DNA from: Eunapius fragilis
Taxonomy: Eukaryota > Porifera > Demospongiae > Spongillida > Spongillidae
Assembly (NCBI GenBank): GCA_963681505.1
Contig: OY811991.1
Span: forward strand, 1,892,088-1,956,087
Direction of reading: 5' to 3'
Length of the DNA stretch: 64,000 bases
The notes under the pieces are model-generated. The model made no database searches, was not told the DNA's origin, and saw nothing but the letters and a program-made list of their open reading frames with translations. The translations under genes and the position numbers were made by a program. Within the stretch, counting starts at the first letter, position 1. The number at the start of each line of letters is the position of its first letter. Shown here piece by piece: positions 33,129 to 42,544 of this stretch.

Positions 33129-34376
33129 ATGCAGTGCAAATGGTGTGTTCCGACGCAGTACCGTCGATACTGTTGCGTTGTTGTACTGATAGCGTCGGCT
33201 TTTTCAGTCGTAATTCTGATTGAATTCTACTATACCGTAACGAAACAGACCTTTACAGCGTCTAGGGGCGACACAGAGCCGTTGACTAATTATACGCGAA
33301 CTGTGCCCGAAGAGAAAAGCGAGTCCACAACAGAAGCAACCAACCGAGGAAGCGCACCGCATGCTGGCGCACTTTCCTTGGACCATGATAGGATAAACGA
33401 TGTTAATCCAACAGACCGTATGCAAGTTGCGATAGCCATTGGTGAAGAACTGCAAGAATGCGACGGGGTTGGGTGTATCTTAAACGAACCAGGTGACCCC
33501 GCGGGAGATAAAGTTGAGATGAAAAAAGGAATTGAAAAACAATCTCAAATCAAAGGCGAAAAAGATAAAAAGAAAGCTACAATCAATCCCACACACTCAC
33601 CGACATGGTTAGTTCAATTATTTCGGCACATATTTGTATCATTTTTGGGACTCGCAGTTGGTTATGACTTGATCATGTCATGCATTGGAAGGTTATACGG
33701 TACCTGGCTCAAATATAGGTGGGTAGTGGCCTGCATCCTTGCTTTTCTAGTACTTCTCCTGTTTGCAAGCAACAATTCCCACGAGCTAATAGGTACATTA
33801 AGAACAGGCATTGGACAAATGAAAGCAGAAATAAAATTGTGTAACGTGTCGCTGCACAATGAAATACAAACCAATGCTAAGCGACGTAAATATGCTATGG
33901 AGCAGCATAAAAACCACACTAAGGTGTTAGAGTATAGATGCATTCAGAGAATAAACAGAGAATTGGATGAAGTAAAGAATCAAACCAGGGCTGTGACTGA
34001 TGAGAAGGAACATCGTGTCAAAAATTGTGATCAACAATTAATTGAGATGAAAGGAAAAATTTCCGAGAAGGACAAGATAATATTAATTAAAGATCAGGCC
34101 ATTGGCAAACTACTGTTAGAAACCAATAAACTGCGGAACGGGATGGATTTGCAAACTCTTAAATTTGAGAATGAGGGAAAGCAGAATAGTAATGACAAAC
34201 AGCAGCTGATCAATGAACTTGCGAGTATGAAAGACGAACTGCAATGGTATAAAGAACATTACCCATATGCAAAGTATATTGCTGTTGTACTAGCGATCAT
34301 ACTCCTCCTGACATGTTGCGCATGTTGTGCATCCATTGTTAATACTTCTTCTCCAAACCAGCGTAGCAGGAATTGA
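33129..34376 (+). CDS. unidentified membrane-anchored coiled-coil protein, copy B (intact)
   Basis: Intact 415-residue protein in one exon; I do not recognise the family. Order: short Cys-containing N-terminus (MQCKWCVPTQYRRYCC), membrane segment 1 (about 17-37), polar loop with a C-x4-C pair (111-116), membrane segments 2 and 3 (about 163-187 and 197-213), coiled coil rich in Lys/Glu (about 220-376), and membrane segment 4 (382-400). The last runs into a Cys cluster (TCCACC) and a short tail ending QRSRN. Sequons NVS, NHT and NQT in the coil are kept in all copies except one conservative change, suggesting that the coil is lumenal or extracellular. With four membrane passes both ends would then be cytosolic. 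The architecture recalls proteins that hold a coiled coil between two anchors, but no homology is claimed. The gene is flanked by duplicated DNA on both sides. Confidence 0.8.
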   Translation: MQCKWCVPTQYRRYCCVVVLIASAFSVVILIEFYYTVTKQTFTASRGDTEPLTNYTRTVPEEKSESTTEATNRGSAPHAGALSLDHDRINDVNPTDRMQVAIAIGEELQECDGVGCILNEPGDPAGDKVEMKKGIEKQSQIKGEKDKKKATINPTHSPTWLVQLFRHIFVSFLGLAVGYDLIMSCIGRLYGTWLKYRWVVACILAFLVLLLFASNNSHELIGTLRTGIGQMKAEIKLCNVSLHNEIQTNAKRRKYAMEQHKNHTKVLEYRCIQRINRELDEVKNQTRAVTDEKEHRVKNCDQQLIEMKGKISEKDKIILIKDQAIGKLLLETNKLRNGMDLQTLKFENEGKQNSNDKQQLINELASMKDELQWYKEHYPYAKYIAVVLAIILLLTCCACCASIVNTSSPNQRSRN

Positions 34377-34733
34377 GCATTCTATTTCACCTTTTCTTTA
34401 TATTCCCACTTGTAACTACACTGCACTGGTTTTATACTCAATGCAATACTGTGCACTGCAAGTGGTTTTATCATTATTATTATTTTTAGGATAAATAACT
34501 ATGTAGTTGAAATTCTTTTTTAAGGCTTAGTCACTACTGAGAAATTGAGTTGGTTTATATGCCTAAACAGAACAAATGGAACAGAATGCACATGTCCTTC
34601 CAGGCAGGTGCCAGATATCTTTGTATTGTACTTCCATGCCTTGGTGCCTAGTGTCTGAAGGCCTGCGGTGTACAGATTTATATAGGACAAGAGTTATCTA
34701 TAGGCAGCAACAAAAGGAAAGGATTGTGCAAGG

Positions 34734-35052
34734 GTACTGGGGTACCCATTCCTCCTCCCACATACATGGAAGTGCAAGGTTACAGGGGTACCCATTCCTC
34801 CTCCCACACACATGGAAGTGCAAGGTTACAGGGGTACCCATTCCTCCTCCCACACACATGGAAGTGCAAGGTTACAGGGGTACCCATTCCTCCTCCCACA
34901 CACATGGAAGTGCAAGGTTAGAGGGGTACCCATTCCTCCTCCCACACACATGGAAGTGCAAGGTTACAGGGGTACCCATTCCTCCTCCCACACACATGGA
35001 AGTGCAAGGTTACTGGGGTACCCATTCCTCCTCCCACATACATGGAAGGAGC
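34734..35052. repeat. 46-bp minisatellite, about seven units
   Basis: Units of aagtgcaaggttacaggggt followed by acccattcctcctcccacac repeat with few changes downstream of copy B. Copy A has only two. Because 46 is not a multiple of three, all frames read the same repetitive peptide, so the 164-codon frame here is an artefact. Confidence 0.95.
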
Positions 35053-35760
35053 AGGGTGCCTTTTCATTAGCACTTGATCAACAGTCCGCAAACTTCCTTA
35101 CCTCATCCCCATCCAGTCCAAAAGAAGGATTATTACCCCCTGTCCAATAAAGGATTATCCCCCCTCCCCTTCCCCCCACCTCTTGTAATAATGAATGGTA
35201 AAATGATTACTGTAAATGTACCGCATTTTGTTTGTACAGTGATTTGCGTTAATTTGTAAAGTACCAGTATGTGTGAACCAAATGCAATACAGCATGATAG
35301 GATTGTGAGAATTCATTTTCTACTGCTGTACAGAAACTATGTCGCCCTAAAATGGTCCCTCCCAAAAGTAGTCTCCAACTGTCGACTACACTACCAACCA
35401 CCACCAAATGCTGCTGCTCAAGAATACGGAAACTGTACAAAGTGATGATGACCTCATCATTACATAATGAACACCAGAATGTCAGGGCCATCACTGTAAG
35501 AACGTGTGTCTGAGTATTAGATCGGATAAAAACTTCTCATTGGTACATGATAAGAAACATAACTTGGTGATTTGTTTGGTGATTTGTTTCCTGCGATATC
35601 ACTGGAAATGTAACATCCTTTCTGAGTTAGACAATCGATCTAGACCATTCCAACTTGGCAGTGCCACTTTTTGTGGAGAGATATGTTAACATCAGAAAGC
35701 AAGCTGCATGCTTTCCTCTGTCCCAGTCAAGTACTAGTATGTTAGCCTGGCGAGTATGCC
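35053..35760. repeat. 3' flank of copy B, duplicated
   Basis: Parallels 27,700-28,300. Its last part (about 35,640-35,760, minus) carries ANILVLDWDRGKHAA-like text of the retroelement endonuclease module. Confidence 0.7.
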
Positions 35761-36089
35761 TGGTGCAATAGACATAGTCGGCAGAATGAATATATTATAT
35801 AACACACACAAAACTAGGACCACAGGTCTCTATTAAAGGCTATAATACAGACAACATAACGGTCTGCACACCTAATGACCAGAGATCAGGTACTCAGCAC
35901 AAGAGCCCTATCAAGGGTGCCATGTAACCAATTTGGTAGAGATAACCAACCATGCATACAGTACTGATCATCCATCTGCTCTAATTGGCATTGTATCCAA
36001 GTCTCAATCTACAGTTCATGTTAGAGATCAACAGCTCAATGATGCATCCGTTGGCCCTGTATTAAAGTCAATGGAGGTTGGTGTGGTCC

Positions 36090-36470
36090 GGGGGACATCT
36101 AGGTAGAGTAAGTTAATTAATTTTGTTCAAGAATGATACGACAGGCCAGGCTGGAGGGAGGAGTGGTGTAAGGCACGCAGGACTTGCAGCACACGAAAAA
36201 TGACGCCACCCACCAAGAGGGCACCCCATTCATACCCAGCAGGCAGGACACTCTAAGCAAATTGTACCAGTGGACATACTTGGGCCCCTTCCAGTGCAAT
36301 AGGTATGTACTGGTAGTATGTGATTGCTTTACAAAGTGGGTTGAAGCTTATGCCATTCGGAATCAGGAAGCATTAACTATGACCAAAGTGTTGGTGGATG
36401 AAATGATGTTGAGCAGTTACACTCAGATCAGGGTAGACAATTTGAGGCACACCTAATGAAGGAAATTAAT
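36090..36470 (+). pseudogene. Ty3/Gypsy integrase fragment, second copy
   Basis: Cys-containing head, then SKLYQWTYLGPFQCNRYVLV and CDCFTKWVEAYAIRNQEALT in one 90-codon frame, ending in IRVDNLRH. It is better preserved than the copy at 28,930 but still broken. Confidence 0.78.
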
Positions 36471-36489
36471 ATGTGCCCTGCTCTAGTAC

Positions 36490-36945
36490 AAAAAGCCCAT
36501 ACGACCAGCTTACCACCCTCATTGCAATAGAGTAGTAGAGCGGTTCAATTGTACATTGCTAGACATGCTGTCCACAGTGGTAAAGGATCATGAGACAGAG
36601 TAGGACCAGTGTATATGGAGGGTACAATTGAAGTGTTCATGCATCCACAGGGTAAATCCCTTTTGACTTGATGTATGGCCCTCAAGTAAAACTATCAGTT
36701 GACCTAATGCATGGCCCTACCCCACAGGAAGCTAATCACCCCCTGAGTGATCATGCATACAAGTTAGCAATGACCTCAAAGAGGCGTATGTGTTGGCCTG
36801 ACAAAATGGTATCCATGAGCACAAGAGGCAAAAGGCACTGTATGATGTAGAGCCACATGGTGCACCTTACCAAATAGGCGACTTAGTCCAACAGCAGTGC
36901 CCTGGGGTCACTGTAGGAAATTGCACCACCCATGGACTGGGCCCT
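36490..36945 (+). pseudogene. Ty3/Gypsy integrase C-terminal fragment
   Basis: Reads NRVVERFNCTLLDMLSTVV, then broken text to LYDVEPHGAPYQIGDLVQQQ, the usual order of the ERFN helix and the GDLV beta region. Several stops. Confidence 0.72.
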
Positions 36946-37011
36946 TAAGTTAATGCCATTAATTTATACAAAACATCATAAAACTTGTTAGCATAAGTTA
37001 AAATATTTATA

Positions 37012-37060
<49 letters not shown>

Positions 37061-37431
37061 GTGTGTTTTGTGGCTTGGCTGCCACAGCTATGTGCACAGC
37101 CAAGATGAAGATGAACAGCTCCTGTGTGAAGTGAAGGTATGCTCCTCCTCCCCATCCCTAAGCTTTGACTATATTCTACATAGAGAGCACTCTTTATGTT
37201 TTGACATCAACTGTCAAGTATTATCCTTACTTATCATCACTTTTCATTGCACTGACCTTCCCACCTACTCACCTCCTCTCACCCGCTTTTTCTGTGGGAA
37301 ACACTCCATTCTACCCTAGCTCCCACCCCTCCCCCACCTACTTCCACCCTCTCAGTTCTCACAATGCTTACAACCTTAGGGATGTGCTAATTTAGAGCTT
37401 GTGATTCATTTCCATTTCCAACACCAGCACC

Positions 37432-38332
37432 GGGCGTCCTCCCGGGGGTACATTTGTTTACCGCGGTGTACAGAAAATAAATTTATTCACGTTCTGCCAG
37501 TTTAACATCCCTTTTACATTTGACGGTGCATGCACGTTGTGCAGGTCCTTTGGAACTTGGCCCGAAATTGCCACGGTCTAATTCTTTTTCTTTGGTCCCA
37601 AGCCAGAGCTTCAAAGTGAAGCTATTCGATCGCGATACGCGTAGTTATAGCCGGTATAGAAAATTATATAGCAACCATGCGTATCGATACGCATGGTTGC
37701 TATATAGTTTTCTATACCGGACGCGTATCGCGATCGAATAGCTTCACTTTGAAGCTCTGGCTTGGGACCAAAGAAAAGAATTAGACCGTGGCAAATTCAA
37801 CAGCGAAAATTCATGTCTCTTTACCATGCTGTGCACCTGAAATTCTTATCAAAAGACCCGTTTCCTAGAAGACAATCCTTGATTTTCTGACCTAGCTTCC
37901 TGTGTATGACACCACTGGTAGATCTCTTATCATCGTCAGGGAAGGTCCTGGCCAAAGACTCCTCGAAATTGTCCTTCGACATTTCAAACCACAGCAACGA
38001 CCAACACCTCGAAAGACACTCTATAGGCCGCCACGTGCAGCCCGGTGCAGGCCTTAATGTGCGCATGCGGACCATGGGCTGGCCGGTTTTAAATCGGGCC
38101 AGCCAGCCCGATTTAATGCTGGCTGGCCCGATTTAATGTTACTGACGTTCTGCTTACCTATAAAGCGTGATATAGTTATCACAAATCGAAACTAGAATGC
38201 TAAGGTTCGTACTTTCATGCATTGCTTTAAAACGGTCCAGCCGCTTTTTAAAGCGGGCCAGCGGTTTGAAATCGGGCCTTGACATATACACCGCGGTCCG
38301 CGGTAGACAAATGTACCCCCGGGAGCGCCTGG
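37432..38332. mobile_element. 0.9-kb element with about 40-bp inverted ends
   Basis: Left end gggcgtcctcccgggggtac and right end gtacccccgggagcgcctgg (with ttaccgcggtgtac and its complement inside) bracket DNA absent from the MKS1 original. The interior has repeated 'atcgggccagcc' class hairpins and an 84-codon minus-strand frame of unknown meaning. It inserted after the segmental duplication. Confidence 0.75.
37568..37794. repeat. near-perfect 227-bp palindrome
   Basis: ttgccacggtctaattc at the left end pairs with its complement at the right. The centre is cgtatcgatacg. It is nested in the 0.9-kb inverted-end element. Confidence 0.92.
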
Positions 38333-38880
38333 TACATGTACATTATAATTCGTTCACATTATTCATGATTGGGTCTGGCTTGCAGTGCTTTATGCCCACT
38401 CATGTGCTATGTGCACATTATATGATTACGTAAAGGGAGAATCCCAGGGGCTTTCCCTTTCCACCGCTGAAATTCTATTGCGCAATGTGCAATCAGTGAT
38501 TGGTTGGCATGGTGATTGGTGTGTCGTGTGTGCATCTGTAACACATACCTACGTGCATTTATGTGTATGTATGTGCGCATGTATGTATCTACATGGCTTC
38601 ATCGTGGGGATAAGATTTGCATCTTGTATCATTTTCGCTCTTCCATCTATTCATTCCTCCAAATATGGTCTCCCTCACCACACCTTCCACACCTTCCCTT
38701 GCCACACCCTCCCTCATCACACCTCCCACACTTCCCTCACCATGCCCTCCCTCACCATACCTTCGATGTATTCAAAGGCTAAGTACACTGTGTGGCTGCT
38801 TCCCACAGGTACACTGCATGAATGTGGCAAGCAACCGCTAACATTGGTGAGATACCAGCATTTTGTATTTGCTGTATGAT

Positions 38881-39182
38881 AAGGAAAAGGGTTTCTCCAT
38901 TGAGATCAGTTCAGTTGCAATTGCGACGCACCTTGTCACTATAGAAGCTGTAAAGCATTTCTGATGTCACTTGTGCTGGATTATCAGAAAACTGCATGGC
39001 ATGGTCAATGGATGATAGTTTTCCATGCCGCATAATTTTATTGGTATGTAGGCATATCTATGAAACGTGGGGGGGGGGGGGTGATTATTGTGCACACTTT
39101 TGAGTTAACGGTTATGAATTGTGTTGGGGAAATGTAAACATGTTATTCATTTTTGACCTTCAAGGGGACTGATGCGTGATCG
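38881..39182 (+). promoter_or_regulatory. conserved 5' flank of coiled-coil gene copy C
   Basis: Shares gggtttctccattgagatcag and ttcatttttgaccttcaagg with copies A and B. A G-run lies at 39,069-39,080. Confidence 0.45.
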
Positions 39183-40388
39183 ATGCAGTGCATAAGGTGT
39201 ATTCCGATGAGTTACCTTCGATACTTCTTCGTGCTGATAGCGTCCGCTGTATTAATCGTAACTCTGGTTCAATTTTTTTCAGTGCCTAGAGGCAACACAG
39301 AGCCGTTGACCAATCACAGCCGGCAAAATGAAGTGCCCGAAAAGAAAAGCGAGTCTACAACATATGGAGGAAGCACACCGCATGCTGGCGTATTTTCCTT
39401 GGACCATGTTAGGATAAACGATGTTAATTCAACAGTCGGCCGTATAGCGATAGCCATAGGTGAACTGCAAGAATGCGACAAGGCTGGGTGCATCTCAGAA
39501 GAACCAGGCGATTCCGCGGGAGATAAAGTTGACATGAAGAAAGGAATCGAAAAACAGTCTAAAATCAAAGGCGAAAAAGGTGAAAAGAAAGTTCCTATCA
39601 ATTACCCCGTACACTCACCGTCATGGTCATGGTTGGTAATTCATTCAGTTTTGGAGTTTGCGGGTGGTTATTTATTGATCATGTTATGCATTAGAAGGCT
39701 GTGCCGTACCTGGCTCAAATATTGGTGGGTAGTGGCCTGCCTCCTTGCTTTTATATTCATATTATATCTCCTGTTCGAAATCAACAATTTCCACGATCAG
39801 GGATGGAAAATCGCTGCTAAAGACCAGTTAGTAGCAACATTACTAGCAGAAATAGAATTGTGTAACATGTCGCTGCACAATGAAATACAAACCAATGCTT
39901 TGCAACGTAAATATGCTATGGAGCTGTATAAAAACCACACCAAGGTGTTAGAGTATAGCATTCAAAGAATAAATGAAGAATTGGACGAAGTGAAAAATCA
40001 AACAAGAGCTATGACTGATGAGAAAGAAAAATGTGTCAAAAATTGTGATCAAAAATTAATTGAGATGAAAGAAAAAATTTCCGAGAAGGACAAGATAATA
40101 TCACAAAAAGACCAGACCATTGACACACTGACCAACCAGCGAACGACTGAAACCAATAAACAGCGGATGGAGGTACAAAGTCTTCAATCGGAGAATGAGA
40201 GAAAGCTAAATGAGATCGATAAACAGGTACAAAGTCTTCGGTCGGAGAATGAGAGAAAGCAAAATGAGATCGATAAACTGCAGAGGAAGGTGCAACCGCA
40301 CGTCGTGGTCAGCACCACATTAGGCGAACACGCATGTGCAGGCAATGTGTTATTATTAGTCTCGTGTTTATTTTGGAGTTTGTCCTGA
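39183..40388 (+). CDS. unidentified membrane-anchored coiled-coil protein, copy C
   Basis: A 401-residue paralog of copy B in one exon. Same order: MQCIRCIPMSYLRY, membrane segment 1, loop with SLDHVRINDVN and EPGDSAGDKVDMKKGIEKQS, two membrane segments (LEFAGGYLLIMLC; WVVACLLAFIFILYLLF), then a coiled coil with NMS, NHT and NQT sequons and a duplicated QSLQSENERK/QSLRSENERK unit. The end differs from A and B. After KVQPHVVVSTTLGEHACAG it stops with the hydrophobic GNVLLLVSCLFWSLS and no polar tail, a shape seen in GPI-attachment signals. The ancestral C-terminal anchor survives as non-coding relic about 200 bp downstream. Function unknown. Confidence 0.78.
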   Translation: MQCIRCIPMSYLRYFFVLIASAVLIVTLVQFFSVPRGNTEPLTNHSRQNEVPEKKSESTTYGGSTPHAGVFSLDHVRINDVNSTVGRIAIAIGELQECDKAGCISEEPGDSAGDKVDMKKGIEKQSKIKGEKGEKKVPINYPVHSPSWSWLVIHSVLEFAGGYLLIMLCIRRLCRTWLKYWWVVACLLAFIFILYLLFEINNFHDQGWKIAAKDQLVATLLAEIELCNMSLHNEIQTNALQRKYAMELYKNHTKVLEYSIQRINEELDEVKNQTRAMTDEKEKCVKNCDQKLIEMKEKISEKDKIISQKDQTIDTLTNQRTTETNKQRMEVQSLQSENERKLNEIDKQVQSLRSENERKQNEIDKLQRKVQPHVVVSTTLGEHACAGNVLLLVSCLFWSLS

Positions 40389-40529
40389 GTTTTTTTGCTG
40401 ATTTTTTCTATGTTGAGTGTTACAATTAATTGCCATCCCTATTTCTATTCTTCTGATAATATCTTGGTTCTCCAATAACACAACTCCATGCAACCTAAAA
40501 TTCAGAGATTATGAAATGAAAAATGGGCC

Positions 40530-40660
40530 CAATAAATGAGAAAATAAAACTGCAAGGCATGGCATAAAGACAATTACCTATACTGCTGCTGTACTACTCC
40601 TGACATGTTGTACATCCATAGCAAATGATCAGTCCTCCAAACCAACATGCCCAGTCAGAA
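40530..40660 (+). pseudogene. relic of the ancestral C-terminal exon end of copy C
   Basis: gaaaataaaactgcaaggc, then ctgctgctgtactactcctg and tctccaaacc-like text match the end of copy B (34,240-34,370) but are out of frame and beyond the stop of copy C. Confidence 0.6.
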
Positions 40661-40858
40661 CTCATTTTATCTTCCTACTTAAAATCGCAGTATGATAGTG
40701 GTATTCATTTAATTAAGGCTCAGTCATTACTGCATATAAATAACAATCATGTCCATTGCCATAATGCCATAAATCTGTACACTGTAGGTCATCAGCACAC
40801 AAGGCACCAGAAGAGCAGGTGAGGATTGTGAGAATCCATTTACTACAGCTGTACGGAG

Positions 40859-41060
40859 CTAAATCCTTTTTACCGCAACTTGATGGTGCCACTTTGCATG
40901 GAGAGTTGCATCAAAGGCTGCATACCTTCCTCTGTCCCAATCAATTAAGGGTAAGTATGTTATCCCGGCGAGTATAGCTGTGGTCAGGAGTGAGCCGAGC
41001 CATTGCCCTCTCTCAGCCTTCACCACCTGGTGGGCATGGCAACAGTACATGTACTCCAGT
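40859..41060 (-). pseudogene. non-LTR retroelement C-terminal fragment
   Basis: A 63-codon minus-strand frame contains CHAHQVVKAERGQW and IDWDRGRYAAFDATL, the linker and catalytic FD region of the endonuclease module. Confidence 0.65.
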
Positions 41061-41064
41061 ACTA

Positions 41065-41405
41065 GATCTTTCAGGTGATTGTGGCAAGAGCACTGGAAGG
41101 GAAAAGTTGTCCATAATACAATTATTATAAATTATTATATTATATCATCATGTATATATACATTGCATTGAGATATATTTTTAATTTCTTCTAATAATGT
41201 TTCTTTTTCATATGGACACATGAGAAGGAAAGTGTATTGCAAGCTCATGATCCTCTGGTGCATTCATAGATATTATCTCTGGTGCATTCAATGAAGGAGC
41301 ATATGGCAGTGAAGCCACCCCATTATCGTGGCACAGTGCTGCCCATGCCTCCAGTTGGAGAGAGAGCTACTCTGGGGATGAATGATGCCTACTCAACCTC
41401 ATGGA
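41065..41405. other. AT-rich joint, no gene
   Basis: No supported feature. Confidence 0.4.
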
Positions 41406-41409
41406 TATT

Positions 41410-41770
41410 CTAACATAAAAAAAAAAGCTGCTGAGACCCAAAACAAGAAAAAGTGCTGCTGCTGCTGAGACTCAAAAGATGTTATATTATCATTACATAA
41501 AGTGTTCATTCAATCCTTTATCAACAATGCATAATAGGATACATATACACATACCTTTTCCCGCTGTGGACCATGATAGGATAAACAATGTTAATCCACA
41601 AGTTGCGATAGCCATAGCCATGGGAAGAATGCAACGAGCTTGTGTATATCTCAGAAGAACCAGGTGACCCCTCGAGGGGAGACTGTTGAGATGAAAGAAG
41701 GAATCAAAAAACAAAGGAGAAAAAGATGAAAAGAAGTTATCAACCCTGCACACTCTAGGCACTAGAAGAG
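41410..41770 (+). pseudogene. internal fragment of the coiled-coil gene family, second
   Basis: Same composition as 31,545-31,935: 'ctgctgagacccaaaac' stretch, then DHDRINNVNPQVAIAI, RRTR and EMKEGIKKQRRKR-like text with stops. A poly-C tract (41,825-41,840) follows. Confidence 0.72.
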
Positions 41771-42180
41771 CATCATGCCTTTTTATTAACTCGTCGCATT
41801 CAGTCCAACAAAAGAATTATTAACCCCCCCCCCCCCCCCCACCCCCTCCCCCAACCTCTCAATTGCCTCTTTTAATAAATGAATAGTAACGTGATAACTG
41901 CCAAAAGTTTCTCTGACTCTTGGTCTTAGTTTTTCACGTTGATTGTAAAGTACCACTCTGGGAGCTAGTATGTGTGAATACTATAAAATGAGAATTCATT
42001 TACTACAGCTGTACAGAAACTATGAACACCAGGATGTCTTGTCACTTGGACAATCGCCGTAAGGACATATGCTTGGGTGTTAGATGAGATAAATGCTTCT
42101 CATTGGTACATGATAGGAAAAGATTTGTTACCTGCGAAATCTTTATGAGTTAGACAATCAGTTGCAACCCTCAGTGGAGC
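41771..42180. repeat. duplicated 3' flank of the coiled-coil gene unit
   Basis: gaattattaacccccc, caataaatgaatagtaac and ctcattggtacatgatagg correspond to the flanks after copies A and B. Confidence 0.6.
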
Positions 42181-42480
42181 ATGCTAGACTACAGCTAAAT
42201 ACTTTTTCAACTTGGCAGTGCCACTTGGCATGTCAGAGCTATGTTAGCATCAAAGGCTGCATGCTTTCCTTTGTCCCAATCAAGGACAAGTATGTCAGCC
42301 GGGTGAGTGTATAGCTGTTGTCAGTAGTCTCTCTCAGCCTCACCACCTGGTGGGCATGGCAACAATGTACTCCAGTACTACACCTTTCAGGCGATTGTGG
42401 CAAGAGATCACATCACCACCCTGCTTGCAGAAACATGGTGGCGATGTAAGCAGCAGAAGTATGGTGGGAAAACAAGTACA
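42181..42480 (-). pseudogene. non-LTR retroelement C-terminal fragment
   Basis: The minus strand gives QGGDVISCHNRLKG-like text (about 42,400-42,450) and ADILVLDWDKGKHAAFDA (about 42,240-42,310). It is closely related to 30,490-30,745. The array ends here, about 60 bp before the MKS1 start codon. Confidence 0.62.
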
Positions 42481-42544
42481 TTTGGAATTATGCATCAAAT
42501 TTTGAATATGCCTGCAACGCGCGCGCTTTTACTTTTATCAAATA

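Larger units (their letters stand above)
36958..38880 (+). pseudogene. MKS1: segmental duplicate of MKS1 intron/exon 8 region
   Basis: From the GT tract (37,012-37,056) and tggcttggctgc, through the exon-8 copy (37,100-37,136, identical in length) and on to introns matching 45,332-46,870 (gactatattctacatagag; gattcatttccatttccaac; ttcatgattgggtc; tccctcaccacacc). MKS1 exon 9 and the following exons are missing or unrecognisable. A 0.9-kb element has inserted at 37,432-38,332. Confidence 0.8.

Noticed and set aside
34576..35150. 164- and 112-codon frames with His/Ser/Thr repeats
   Set aside because: The 46-bp minisatellite reads open in all three frames; no protein needs to exist.
26045..40388. 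Tetherin homology for the coiled-coil family
   Set aside because: Only the anchor-coil-anchor layout and sequons are alike. There is an additional membrane pair and no sequence motif to support descent.
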